Positions 38,467-47,532 of a stretch of DNA of 64,000 nucleotides are shown in pieces. The notes under the pieces are model-generated. The model worked only from the letters and a program-made list of their open reading frames with translations. It ran no database searches and had not been told where the DNA came from. The translations under genes and the position numbers were made by a program. The stretch comes from Pseudomonas sp. GV085 (lineage in GTDB: Bacteria > Pseudomonadota > Gammaproteobacteria > Pseudomonadales > Pseudomonadaceae): contig NZ_QAOV01000007.1 in NCBI RefSeq assembly GCF_003050925.1, positions 124,001 through 188,000 on the forward strand, given 5' to 3'. Numbering within the stretch: position 1 is the stretch's first letter; each line of letters opens with the position of its first letter.

Positions 38467-39222
38467 GTGATCAAGCCTTATCGTATCGGCCAGATTGTGC
38501 CGAGCTCCAACACCACCATGGAAACCGAGATCCCGGCGATGCTGGCAGCACGCCAATTGATCCGCCCCGAACGCTTCACCTTTCACTCCAGCCGCATGCG
38601 CATGAAGCAGGTGCGCAAGGAGGAACTGGCGGCCATGGACGGCGAGTCCGACCGCTGTGCCATTGAGCTGTCGGACGCCAAGGTCGATGTACTGGGTTAT
38701 GCCTGCCTGGTCGCAATCATGGCCATGGGCCTGGGCTACCATCGCCAGTCCGAGAAACGCCTGCGCCAGGCCACCGCCGACAACGACGGTAACGCACCGG
38801 TCATCACCAGCGCCGGCGCCTTGATCGATGGCTTGAAAGTAATGGGCGCCAAACGCATTGCCATTGTCGCGCCGTACATGAAGCCGCTGACCGAACTGGT
38901 GGTCAACTACATCCGCGAGGAAGGCTTTGAGGTGGTGGATTGGCGCGCCCTGGAAATCCCCGACAACCTGGAAGTCGCTCGCCACAACCCGGACAACTTG
39001 CCCGCCATTGTGCGCGACATGAACCTTGAAGGCGTGGATGTGATCGTCCTGTCGGCCTGCGTGCAGATGCAATCGCTGGGAGTGGTCTCACAAGTCGAGG
39101 CCGAAACCGGCAAACCGGTACTCACCGCCGCCATCGCCACCACCTACGCCATGCTCAAGGCACTGGACCTGGAGCCCATCGTTCCGGGTGCGGGCGCGCT
39201 GCTGTCTGGCGCCTATAAATAG
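38467..39222 (+). CDS. nicE: NicE, maleate cis-trans isomerase
   Basis: 251 residues from a GTG start (AAAGGAGA upstream). Asp/Glu racemase-like fold with IGQIVPSSNTTMETEIPAML and two cysteines in symmetry-related places, GYACLVAIMAMG and VLSACVQMQSLG, the active-site pair of maleate isomerases. It converts maleate to fumarate. Length matches KT2440 NicE (250). Confidence 0.93.
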   Translation: MIKPYRIGQIVPSSNTTMETEIPAMLAARQLIRPERFTFHSSRMRMKQVRKEELAAMDGESDRCAIELSDAKVDVLGYACLVAIMAMGLGYHRQSEKRLRQATADNDGNAPVITSAGALIDGLKVMGAKRIAIVAPYMKPLTELVVNYIREEGFEVVDWRALEIPDNLEVARHNPDNLPAIVRDMNLEGVDVIVLSACVQMQSLGVVSQVEAETGKPVLTAAIATTYAMLKALDLEPIVPGAGALLSGAYK

Positions 39223-39231
39223 GAGAGTGTC

Positions 39232-39864
39232 ATGAGCCAAGAACAAAGTGCCGATGCCAACTATCAGGGCGTGTGGGGCCAGCGCATCGGCTTTGGCAAT
39301 ATGCCTGCGCTGTTGATGATCGATTTCATGCAGGGCTATACACAAGAAGGCGCACCGCTGTACGCGCCAGGCGTGGTCAGCGCTGTAGCCGAGAGCGTCG
39401 AACTATTGGCCTGCGCCCGCCAACATGAAGTCCTGGTAGTGCATACAAACATTCGCTACCACCCAGGGCATTTTGCCGACGGCGGTATATGGGTCAAAAA
39501 AGCCCCCGTGATGAAAGACATGATCGAGGGCAACCCACTGGCAGCCTTCTGCGAGCCGGTGCTGCCCAACCCGGACGAAGTGGTCATCAGCAAGCAATAC
39601 GCCAGCTCGTTTTTTGGCACCAGCCTGGCGTCGATGCTGCGCGCCAAAGGTATCGACACCGTGGTACTGGCGGGCTGCTCAACCAGTGGCTGTATTCGCG
39701 CGACGGCGGTAGATGCCGTGCAGCATGGATTCCGGACCATCGTTGTTCGCGAATGCGTCGGCGATCGACACCCCGCACCACACGAAGCCAACCTGTTCGA
39801 CATTGATAGCAAGTATGGCGATGTGGTGAGTAAACAGGAGGCCATGACGCAGTTCAGAAAATGA
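39232..39864 (+). CDS. nicF: NicF, maleamate amidohydrolase
   Basis: 210-residue isochorismatase-like (cysteine) hydrolase: catalytic Asp in LLMIDFMQGYT, the Lys in VVISKQYASSFFGT, and the nucleophile Cys in VLAGCSTSGCIRATAVDA. It hydrolyses maleamate to maleate and ammonia. GGAGAG precedes the ATG, 9 bp after nicE. Confidence 0.93.
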   Translation: MSQEQSADANYQGVWGQRIGFGNMPALLMIDFMQGYTQEGAPLYAPGVVSAVAESVELLACARQHEVLVVHTNIRYHPGHFADGGIWVKKAPVMKDMIEGNPLAAFCEPVLPNPDEVVISKQYASSFFGTSLASMLRAKGIDTVVLAGCSTSGCIRATAVDAVQHGFRTIVVRECVGDRHPAPHEANLFDIDSKYGDVVSKQEAMTQFRK

Positions 39865-40133
39865 GAGGCCCATTGGTTTTCCCGGGCTGACACAGTGCCC
39901 TCCCGGGCAAGCCTGCAACCTCCACAGATTCACGGCTTTACCGAATAACCGGCAGAAATGGATATCTGCCGTAGAACCAGGCCGTAGAGCACTGGTCGCC
40001 AAATACTGAGCAAGGGTCGACATCAAACCCTGCCCAGTCTTCTGACACTGCCTTTGGAAGCCGCCGACCGGTGCTACCAAAGCATTGATCCGCGGCTAAA
40101 CAACAATCACAAAGTCACCGCCAGGAGACACCC
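39865..40133. other. nicF-nicT gap
   Basis: 269 bp without a gene. No copy of the nicX-nicC operator was found here. It may hold a weak promoter for nicT or simply be read through from nicC. Confidence 0.4.
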
Positions 40134-41450
40134 ATGCCCTCTGCAAATGTAGGTACACCCACTGCGACCACCGTCGCAGACCCAGTCCAGGCGCTTTACC
40201 GCAAGATCACCTGGAAGCTTATTCCCTTCCTCTGTTTCTGCTATCTGGCCTCATATCTGGACCGGATCAACGTCGGCTTCGCCAAACTGCAAATGCTCGA
40301 GCATCTGCAGTTTAGCGAAACGGCTTTCGGCCTGGGCGCCGGTCTGTTTTTCGTCGGCTATATCATTTTCGAGGTTCCGAGCAATCTGGTCCTGGAAAAA
40401 GTCGGGGCGAAGATCTGGATCGCCCGCATCATGATCACCTGGGGGCTGCTCTCGGCCTGCACCATGCTCGTCACTTCCACCACGCAGTTCTACTTCCTGC
40501 GCTTCCTGCTCGGCGCCGCCGAAGCGGGCTTTCTGCCGGGGGTGCTGTATTACCTGACCACCTGGTTCCCAACCTATCGCCGCGGCCGCATCATCGCCTT
40601 GTTCATGATCGGCCTGCCGTTGTCCAGCGTGCTCGGCGGCCCGCTGTCCGGCTGGATCATGGGGCATTTCGATAACGCTGGCGGCCTGCGCGGCTGGCAG
40701 TGGTTGTTCCTCCTCGAAGCGGTACCCAGCGTGTTGCTCGGTGTGCTGACTTTCTGGGCCTTGCCGAACAACTACCGCCTGGCCAAATGGCTCAACGATG
40801 ACGAGAAAAACCTGTTGGAACAGGAACTGCGCGCCGACGACGCCGACTCCTCCGGCAGCAAGCACAGCTTTCGCGACGGTTTCTTCAACCTGAAGGTGTG
40901 GATGCTCGGCGGCATCGACTTCTCGATCCTGCTCAGCGCCTATGCCATGGGGTTCTGGATGCCGACCTTCATCCGCAACGCAGGCGTCGTCGATACCTTT
41001 CACATCGGCGTGCTCACCGCACTGCCGAGCATCGCCGCGTTGCTGGGCATGCTGTTGATCGGCGCCAGCTCCGACAAACACCGCGAACGCCGCTGGCACA
41101 TCATCGTGCCCTTTCTGGTGGGCGCGGCAGCCATGGCCAGTGCGCCCTTCTTTGTCGACAACGTGGTGGCGACCGTGGCGCTGTTCGCTATTGCGTCGGC
41201 GGCGATCATCGGCGCGGTACCGGTGTTCTTCAGCCTGCCGGCAACCTTTCTCAAAGGCACCGCGGCGGCTACCGGCTTCGCCCTGGCCTGCTCGGTGGCG
41301 AACATTGCCGGGCTGGTCAGCAACTCGCTGATGGGCGTGGCCATCGACGTCACCGGAAGCAGCGCCGGCGCACTGTGGTTCTTCGCCGGCTGCCTGATTC
41401 TCAGCAGCTTCCTGGTGATCGCCCTGCCGGCCAAGCTGGTCAATCGCTAA
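40134..41450 (+). CDS. nicT: NicT, MFS nicotinate-pathway transporter
   Basis: 438 residues, 12 predicted helices of the anion:cation symporter branch: FLCFCYLASYLDRINVGFAK (the DRxNVG signature), EAGFLPGVLYYLTTWFPTYR, RRGRIIALF. Thought to take up nicotinate or 6-hydroxynicotinate across the inner membrane. Confidence 0.9.
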   Translation: MPSANVGTPTATTVADPVQALYRKITWKLIPFLCFCYLASYLDRINVGFAKLQMLEHLQFSETAFGLGAGLFFVGYIIFEVPSNLVLEKVGAKIWIARIMITWGLLSACTMLVTSTTQFYFLRFLLGAAEAGFLPGVLYYLTTWFPTYRRGRIIALFMIGLPLSSVLGGPLSGWIMGHFDNAGGLRGWQWLFLLEAVPSVLLGVLTFWALPNNYRLAKWLNDDEKNLLEQELRADDADSSGSKHSFRDGFFNLKVWMLGGIDFSILLSAYAMGFWMPTFIRNAGVVDTFHIGVLTALPSIAALLGMLLIGASSDKHRERRWHIIVPFLVGAAAMASAPFFVDNVVATVALFAIASAAIIGAVPVFFSLPATFLKGTAAATGFALACSVANIAGLVSNSLMGVAIDVTGSSAGALWFFAGCLILSSFLVIALPAKLVNR

Positions 41451-41486
41451 GACACGTAAGCCAGGCGACTGCGTGTCCTGCCGTGA

Positions 41487-41520
41487 GTCGCAAGGGGGTC
41501 TCATACGGCCCCCTTGCGAC
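41487..41520. terminator. Strong hairpin between nicT and nicP
   Basis: GTCGCAAGGGGG (41487-41498) pairs perfectly with CCCCCTTGCGAC (41509-41520) over a 10-nt loop. There is no T-run, so it may weaken but not end transcription into nicP, or protect mRNA ends. Confidence 0.6.
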
Positions 41521-41656
41521 TGATCCCTCCGACGTGGAGCAGATCGAGCCCGGGCCGCGAGCCGCCGGCCAACCCCATGTTCAAGCCCTCCATGCGGACA
41601 AGCCTCGGCTTCGTCTGACGGGAGGCGCTATGCCCTGATTCCGGAGTATCAACAGC

Positions 41657-42949
41657 ATGCACACTCCAGCACTGCGCAAAACCCATGCAATCAGCGGCGC
41701 CCTAGGCGGCTGCCTGACACTCGGCCTGGCTCCGCACCTGCTCGCCGAAGAAACAGGCTTCATCGAAGGCGCGACGGCCAACGTGCAACTGCGCAACTAC
41801 TACTTCAGCCGCGATTTCTCGGACATCGTCGGCCCCAACAAGCAATCCAGGGCCGAGGAGTGGGCCCAGGGTTTTATCCTTGATGCCCGCTCAGGCTACA
41901 CACAGGGCAGTATCGGTGTCGGCGTGGACGTGCTCGGCCTCTACGGTGTCAAGCTCGACAGCAGCCCGAGCCGGGCCAGGACCGGACTGCTGCCGACACA
42001 CGGCGACGGCAGATCCGCCGATGAGTACGGCCGCCTGGGTGCGGCGATGAAACTCAAGGTCTCCAGCACTGAGCTGAAGGTTGGTGAGCTGCGGCCCAAC
42101 CTGCCGGTACTGGTCTACAGCGATCTGCGCCTACTGCCGCCGACCTACCAGGGCGCTTCGCTGGTTTCCAACGAATTGTCCGGACTGACCGTAAACGCTG
42201 GCCAACTGCACTCCACTAGCCTGCGCGACTCGAGTAACACCCAGGAGATGTATGCACTGATAAATGACCCGATCAACCCGGCGCGTATCGCCAATTTCAC
42301 CAGCGACCGCTTCAACTATCTGGGTGCCGACTACAGCTTCAACTCCAATCGCACCAGCGTCGGTCTCTGGCAGGCGCAACTGGAAGACATCTACCAGCAG
42401 CGTTACTACAGCTTCAAGCACGCCGAGCCAGTAGGTGACTGGACGCTCGGCATAAGTGTCGGCTACTTCGATGCCCGCGACGACGGCCGGAGCATCGCCG
42501 GCAAGCTCGATAACCATGCACTGTTCAACCTGTTGTCGGCGAAGCGCGGCGGCCATACCTTCTACTTGGGCTACCAGCAGATCGGCGGTGACGATGGTTT
42601 CATCCAGGTTGGCGCCAACACCAACCCGCTTGGCAATACCCTGCCTACCTACGAGTTCGCCGCACCGGATGAACGCTCCTGGCAAGTCCGGCACGACTAC
42701 GACTTCGTCGCCCTCGGAATTCCCGGTCTGACCACCACTCTGCGCTACGTGACTGGAGACAACGTCACCACTGGGCGGGGGTTTGAAGGTCATGACTGGG
42801 AGCGCGATCTGGATATTGGCTACGCAGTCCAGAGTGGAGTGCTGCGTGGAGTGGGTATCCGCATCCGCAACGCTATTGCGCGCTCCAACTACCGTAGCGA
42901 TATTGATGAGAACCGGCTGATCCTCAGCTATAACATCAGCCTTTTCTGA
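41657..42949 (+). CDS. nicP: NicP, OprD-family outer-membrane porin
   Basis: 430 residues. Signal peptide about 1-30 ([19 protein letters not shown]), then the OprD start [20 protein letters not shown], beta-strand periodicity and the terminal aromatic [12 protein letters not shown]. Substrate-specific porin, here expected to let nicotinate across the outer membrane. Last gene of the plus-strand nic operon. Confidence 0.9.
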   Translation: MHTPALRKTHAISGALGGCLTLGLAPHLLAEETGFIEGATANVQLRNYYFSRDFSDIVGPNKQSRAEEWAQGFILDARSGYTQGSIGVGVDVLGLYGVKLDSSPSRARTGLLPTHGDGRSADEYGRLGAAMKLKVSSTELKVGELRPNLPVLVYSDLRLLPPTYQGASLVSNELSGLTVNAGQLHSTSLRDSSNTQEMYALINDPINPARIANFTSDRFNYLGADYSFNSNRTSVGLWQAQLEDIYQQRYYSFKHAEPVGDWTLGISVGYFDARDDGRSIAGKLDNHALFNLLSAKRGGHTFYLGYQQIGGDDGFIQVGANTNPLGNTLPTYEFAAPDERSWQVRHDYDFVALGIPGLTTTLRYVTGDNVTTGRGFEGHDWERDLDIGYAVQSGVLRGVGIRIRNAIARSNYRSDIDENRLILSYNISLF

Positions 42950-42991
42950 TAGCCGTACCCGCCGGAACTTTAAGGCAGAGTAAGCCAAGAA

Positions 42992-43020
42992 CCTGGGCAC
43001 CATCAGCGACGGTGCCCAGG
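42992..43020. terminator. Hairpin after nicP
   Basis: CCTGGGCACC (42992-43001) and GGTGCCCAGG (43011-43020) form a perfect 10-bp stem with a 9-nt loop, 42 bp after the nicP stop. Probable end of the nic operon although no T-run follows. Confidence 0.6.
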
Positions 43021-43082
43021 AGCCGACATGGCGAAGCAGAGCCTCAGCGAGCATCATCACCCTCGGGAAGATCACCCCCGTG

Positions 43083-43584
43083 GTGAATTGCAAAACGTTT
43101 TCCAGCCAATACCGATCCTGTCGATAGCTGTGGGTCATGATCACCACTGCGGCGCCGTCGACAGCACTGGATAAGTTAAAAGGCTCGTCGATAGGCGCAA
43201 CAATGACCTGGCTTGCTCCAGGGAATCGTTCCGGGCGAGCAAAGTGCGCACGCCCGTCCACCACCGTGACATGCCAGTTCAAATCCCTGGCGAACCGCAC
43301 CAAAGGCTGGGCGTCATGACCCGCGCCAAAGATCATCAGTCGACGCTGTGGCGCGATGTATTCGAGAAAGACCTCGACTTCATCGGCACCGCTTCCGTAA
43401 ATCATCAACTGAGACTTTTTGCGCGCAAGGGTACTGCGCAAATCACCCTGCAGGGCGTGCTGAAGCGCTTGGCAGTGGATGCCCTCACACGCGTTCATAA
43501 AGGCGTTCAGTCCCATTCGAGCACCGACTCGCACACGGGCTGTTCGGCCCGCGGCTATGACGGTCACCAGTGCTGCCGGTTGGC
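43083..43584 (-). pseudogene. Internal fragment of xdhC (partial direct repeat of 28305-28806)
   Basis: About 500 bp nearly identical, in the same orientation, to the middle of the intact xdhC gene near 28.3-28.8 kb. Both encode GRTARVRVGARMGLNAFMN, QLMIYGS, RLMIFGAGHDAQPLVRFAR and MTHS-RQDR with a few substitutions. Both ends of the gene are missing: the left break is at about 43083 (after ENVLQ), the right at about 43584. Together with the intact gene it flanks the nic block as a direct repeat. Confidence 0.85.
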
Positions 43585-43633
43585 CGCGCATATCCCTGAC
43601 GGACATCCGGCAGCACTGGCGACCGTCATAGCC
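43553..43633. repeat. 27-bp inverted repeat at the broken end of xdhC'
   Basis: The arm 43553-43579 (starting GGCTATGACGGTCACCAG) returns as its reverse complement at 43607-43633 with one mismatch, around a 27-nt loop. The left arm is xdhC sequence. The loop contains TCCCTGACGGACATCCG, which also occurs in the integrase fragment at about 27405. It looks like a fold-back rearrangement joint. Confidence 0.75.
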
Positions 43634-43640
43634 GAGGGCG

Positions 43641-43844
43641 ATCCGACGGAAACTGTTGGAACTGCACAATCGCTTCCAGCAAATGACCGCCGATTACAAC
43701 GCCCTCCCCGCCGGGCAAAAGTACAACGGCATTCGGCCGTTAAAGAAGGAGACCCAACTCGCGCTCTGGATCAGCCTGGGCACGCTGTGCCGGATGGGCG
43801 AACTGCTGCGTACGCCGCGTACTGGATCCCTACCGCCTTCATAA
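43641..43844 (+). pseudogene. Catalytic-core fragment of a tyrosine integrase
   Basis: In frame: RKLLELHNRFQQMTADYNAL, then IRPLKKETQLALWISLGTLC and RMGELLRT. The last part is the box I arginine motif (G-T-x-x-R-x-G-E-L-L) of island integrases. It breaks off just after the arginine. No start codon, no HxxR/Tyr region. Possibly the missing centre of the integrase whose N-terminus is at 27216. Confidence 0.7.
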
Positions 43845-44315
43845 GTCGGCGAGCCCTCATAGTTTCGTAAACATCGCCGAGAGCGCTCTTCAGTTCGATT
43901 TCGGCCCGTCATGACCGACAGAAATCGGCCAAACGCTGCCGGTTGGACCGAGCAGTAGCGGATGAGCAGCTATGTTTGTTCTACCCCTGAATCGTTTAAA
44001 CAAAATGGGCTCTCCACCCATTTTTTTTGTAAACCCTGCTGGTCTATTTAGAGTTTGCGACGCGAGTCGCCCGTAAGCCGTCCTCCCCCCGAGCATTCCT
44101 GGCCACCTTGCATAAGTAGCTAGACTGGCGGAAGAATTCATCGTGACCCAACTCTCTCACCCAGTAGGGTCTAACGCGAGAATTGTGAGCTGATCTACTG
44201 CGATTCCGGGCACGCTGCCGATCCCAGTCAATCTGCTCATCCAGTGAGTCTTTAAAACGCTGTATCACTAGATTGGTCATAGCATCATCAGGCAACCGTT
44301 TCCCACACGGCAACC
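43845..44315. other. Gap between integrase scar and steroid genes
   Basis: About 470 bp. It holds the terminator listed separately. A minus-strand frame at 44044-44313 (89 codons, RFKDSLDEQIDWDRQRARNR near its start) has no recognisable domain and no good ribosome site, so I do not call it a gene. Nothing else is seen. Confidence 0.4.
44002..44028 (+). terminator. Rho-independent terminator
   Basis: AAAATGGG and CCCATTTT form a stem around CTCTCCA, followed by a run of T's on the plus strand. A textbook intrinsic terminator, now without an intact gene directly upstream; it may once have ended the broken integrase gene. Confidence 0.8.
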
Positions 44316-46094
44316 CTAAGTCAAATCCAAAGGCAAATACTCGGGTGCAGTCAGACAGGCTTCCCTGGTCGCCTGGTTACTGGCATGCCTGGCCGCACGG
44401 CGCCCGGAAAACACACAATCCGCGGCAGACAGTCCACTCACATACAGGTTCGATGGAAGTCCGATTGCCGTACGACCGGCTGCATACAAGCCGGTGATCC
44501 GGGTGCGGTCCTCGCGCAACACCTGACCGCTGTCCTCATCAACTCGTAGGCCGCCTACCGTCATGGCAGAACATGGGAAGAGCTTGCTCGAGGCCGATAC
44601 ATCCACGGCATAGAACGGTCCTTCGCTAAGAGCGTGGCATTCCGAGCGACTCTTGCCGAACTCGTCTGGTTCCAGCCCTTGGGCTGCCCGGTTGTAGCGG
44701 GTCGCGGCCTCCCGAAGGTTGGCCGCCGGCATCCCGAGCTTTTCGGCCAGGCCTTCCAGAGTGCTCGCCTTGCGGGTCTGGAAGAGCAGCGCCAGCACCA
44801 GGGGCAGACGCATGAAGGGAAACAGGTTCTCCAGCACTGCAGACTTCCAGGCACCGCGGTAAAGCGTCCGGTCGAGGATGATGTAGCCCCGGCCCTGCTG
44901 ATGCTCGTTCATCTTGAGGCCGATAGCCGCGCCATAGAGTTCCTCGTTTACGAAGCGCTGCCCCTGGCTGTTGACGAGAATGCCCTTGGGCCACTGAGAG
45001 GGCGGGTTTATGAAGCGCCAGCTGCTCACCCGCTCCATCAGCGCAGCCTCTCCCCCCACACTCTGGCCCAGGCGGATGCCACTACCGTTGTCCCCGCCTG
45101 GGGATCCCATCGCCATATTGGAGATGTACTTGGGGGAATGGGCGGCAAGCATCTGCCGGTTCCAGATGAACCCGCCGGCACTCAAGCACACCCCACGCGT
45201 CGCCCGGATACGCTGGACGACGCCATGCTGGCGCTGCAACTCGTCGGCCTTGCGCCAAAAACGTTCGGCCTTGCGCTCCAGACGCGCGAATCCCGGCATC
45301 GATGAGGGGAGCTTCTGCAGCAGTTGCCGGGCCATCTCCTGCGCATCCATGTACGCCTGGGTATGCGGCGAGTCGGGTGGCATCCGGATGACCACCAGCC
45401 CAACCACCTCCCCTCTTGCGCAAAGCACCAGACGGCGAGCTTCGGTTCGTGGCCAGAACTCCACCCCCTGGGCCCGCGCCCGCTGCTGCAGGGGCTCGGT
45501 CAGATGAACACCGAAGCCTACTGCCTGATTGACCGGCGGATGCCAGTACTTGTGTCCCCGTGGCGCAGGCTTGGCAACTGCCGCACAGGACTCGGCCAGC
45601 GAGCTGTCGGAGTGGTAGAGAAAATAGCCGGAAGGCGGATAGAAAGTCTTCTTCGTGTAGTAGGTGCTGTCGAACCGTACCCCATGCCCCTGCAGCCATT
45701 CCAGATCGGCCACACTGCCTTCGCAGAAGCGGCGCAGTGTTTGCGGGCTGACCACGTCCTGTACCTCAAGGTTCAAGTAACGGTACATAGCCTCGACACT
45801 GTCCGTAACGCCTGCCGCACGCTGAATCGGTGTGCCGCCCCCGGCATAGAAAATGCCGCCGTTCATCGCCGTCGCCCCGCCGCCTCCAAAGGCATCGACC
45901 GCCAGCACTTTCAGACCTTTTTCCACCGCCTGCAAGGCCGCGCTGATGCCTGCGCCTCCATAGCCGACCACGGCGAAGTCGGTGGTGACATCCCATGCGA
46001 CCTGGTCAGGGTTCTCCACCCGTTCCGGCGCCTCGATACGACTGAACCATTGAGGCGAGTGCGGGCCAAAATCGGACGACATGGCGTACTCCAT
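44316..46094 (-). CDS. FAD-dependent 3-ketosteroid dehydrogenase-like enzyme
   Basis: 592 residues. FAD site FAVVGYGGAGISAALQAVEK, then GGGATAMNGGIFYAGGGTP, and a C-terminal FAD-contact SAMTVGGLRVDEDSG and LYAAGRTAIGLPSNLYVSGL. This is the fumarate reductase/KstD fold, but the end is not the GGTLGPALTFGYRA type of the other dehydrogenase at 61970. It may act on a different bond (for example a 4-ene or 5-alpha/beta ketosteroid dehydrogenase). AGAGG stands seven bases before the ATG. Last gene of the hsaD-kshB-hsaC-hsaA-kshA operon. Confidence 0.75.
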   Translation of the reverse strand: MEYAMSSDFGPHSPQWFSRIEAPERVENPDQVAWDVTTDFAVVGYGGAGISAALQAVEKGLKVLAVDAFGGGGATAMNGGIFYAGGGTPIQRAAGVTDSVEAMYRYLNLEVQDVVSPQTLRRFCEGSVADLEWLQGHGVRFDSTYYTKKTFYPPSGYFLYHSDSSLAESCAAVAKPAPRGHKYWHPPVNQAVGFGVHLTEPLQQRARAQGVEFWPRTEARRLVLCARGEVVGLVVIRMPPDSPHTQAYMDAQEMARQLLQKLPSSMPGFARLERKAERFWRKADELQRQHGVVQRIRATRGVCLSAGGFIWNRQMLAAHSPKYISNMAMGSPGGDNGSGIRLGQSVGGEAALMERVSSWRFINPPSQWPKGILVNSQGQRFVNEELYGAAIGLKMNEHQQGRGYIILDRTLYRGAWKSAVLENLFPFMRLPLVLALLFQTRKASTLEGLAEKLGMPAANLREAATRYNRAAQGLEPDEFGKSRSECHALSEGPFYAVDVSASSKLFPCSAMTVGGLRVDEDSGQVLREDRTRITGLYAAGRTAIGLPSNLYVSGLSAADCVFSGRRAARHASNQATREACLTAPEYLPLDLT

Positions 46095-46217
46095 GATGCT
46101 GCCTCTCTATCGAAGAGGCTGGTGTGAGGATGACCGGCTGCGCTGCAGTGCCCCGCACCGAAGGCCAGCCGGAAACAGGAAATCGGGGCACCGCTCCAGT
46201 GCGGTGCCCCTCGTACA

Positions 46218-47408
46218 TCAGTCTTGCGACTTGGCTGCCGATGGAGGTGCGTACTGAGCGAGCTTTTCGGCAGCCTGCTGCTCCCACACGGGTTGTGCGT
46301 GGCGGGTGTCGGTTTCGGCCTCGAAGCGGTTAACCATTTCCGGTTTGATATCGGCAATGTCCTCGAAGAACTGCTGGTACCAGCGACGTAGTTGGTACAA
46401 CGGACCGTCGCTGTCGCAGAGCAGCGGATTGTCGATGCGGGTCTTGGTACGCCAGATCGCCACGTCCTGCAGGGTGCCCAGGCGATACGCCTCGGCTACG
46501 GCAGCGGCGCGAGCGGCATTGTGCTCGGGCGGCAGCATCGGACTATTGCGGGTGATAAAGCCCATGTGCAGTACGAACTTGTTCGCATGAACCGGGTAGT
46601 GCGCGAGGATTTCATAGGTCTCTATCGGCTCGTTGCCCGGAATATTGGTCAGCAAGCGCGACACCAGATAGGAGGGACCATGGTAGGTCGTTTCTCCACG
46701 TGAAAAGCCATCCAGCTTGCTCAAATCGCCGGTATAGGCGGCATCCTTCTGATAGCCGGGTTGCTCTGGTTGCGGCCCCATCTCCAGGTACTGGGTGGCG
46801 AAATGGTCCTCGAAGACGTTCTTGAAGTAGGTGCTGCCGCCACCCATGCCCTCGCCATGCACGTAGAAGAAATGCGCGACATCGACCAGATTGTCGACCA
46901 GCTCCCGACTGTTGGTATCGACCTCATGGGTTGACCAGGACCAGTTGCTCCAGTCATCGCTGAAAGCGCCTTCCAGGTGGGGAATGATCACATCCGGCGG
47001 TGGCGGATTGCCCTCGGGGTCGTGCCAGACGAACAGCTGCTTGTTTTCCTCGCAGGTCATGAAACTTTGCGTGCGCGCGCGCGGCGGCACGCGCTTGGCA
47101 TAGGGGATGGCCGCGCACTTGCCGTCACCGGTCCAGCGCCAGTCATGGAAGGGGCAGGCGATGGTGTCGCCCTTGATGGTGCCCTCGCCCAGGTTACCGC
47201 CCAAGTGCGGGCAGAAGGCGTTGATGACATTGAGCTTCTTGTTGTGTTCGCCCTCGAACACTACCAGCTTGAGGCCGAATGCCTCGAAGGTATGCGGTTT
47301 GCCATCACGGAACTGTTCACTCAGCCCCAGGCAGTGCCAACCGCGGGCAAAACGTTCGCACTGGTCGCTCACGATGATGTGCGGTTTCTCGTTGGCCAGG
47401 TTGCTCAT
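46218..47408 (-). CDS. kshA: KshA-like Rieske oxygenase (3-ketosteroid 9-alpha-hydroxylase)
   Basis: 396 residues. Rieske cluster CPHLGGNLGEGTIKGDTIAC plus PFHDW (C-x-H ... C-x2-H), then the mononuclear iron site DVAHFFYVHGEGMGGGSTYF. The size and the GWHCLGLS start match KshA. With reductase KshB it hydroxylates 1,4-androstadiene-3,17-dione at C9, which opens ring B. GGAG lies six bases before the ATG. Confidence 0.88.
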   Translation of the reverse strand: MSNLANEKPHIIVSDQCERFARGWHCLGLSEQFRDGKPHTFEAFGLKLVVFEGEHNKKLNVINAFCPHLGGNLGEGTIKGDTIACPFHDWRWTGDGKCAAIPYAKRVPPRARTQSFMTCEENKQLFVWHDPEGNPPPPDVIIPHLEGAFSDDWSNWSWSTHEVDTNSRELVDNLVDVAHFFYVHGEGMGGGSTYFKNVFEDHFATQYLEMGPQPEQPGYQKDAAYTGDLSKLDGFSRGETTYHGPSYLVSRLLTNIPGNEPIETYEILAHYPVHANKFVLHMGFITRNSPMLPPEHNAARAAAVAEAYRLGTLQDVAIWRTKTRIDNPLLCDSDGPLYQLRRWYQQFFEDIADIKPEMVNRFEAETDTRHAQPVWEQQAAEKLAQYAPPSAAKSQD

Positions 47409-47532
47409 AAAGAACTCCAGTCGTTTTTATTGTTTGCAGGCTAAAGACAGTGGTTGTCGCGAGACCCGTGTCCACCCTTTGTCTATCCCGGGAATACCAG
47501 TGGGTCGGGGGTATGTCCCCGACCCCGGGGCG

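Noticed and set aside
40251..41504. 417-codon minus-strand frame over nicT
   Set aside because: Pure antisense shadow of the GC-rich transporter gene, composition rich in Gln/His/Arg/Ala and no motif.
42131..43669. Long minus-strand frame of 512 codons opposite nicP
   Set aside because: Its upstream part is the xdhC fragment; the rest is the antisense of nicP with no domain. Only the xdhC fragment is kept.
44044..44313. 89-codon minus-strand gene
   Set aside because: No recognisable domain, weak start context; left as unannotated gap.
46131..46152. Possible further copy of the TGCAGTAG motif before the FAD dehydrogenase gene
   Set aside because: Only CTGCAGTG is shared and the spacing to the left half differs; not distinguishable from chance.
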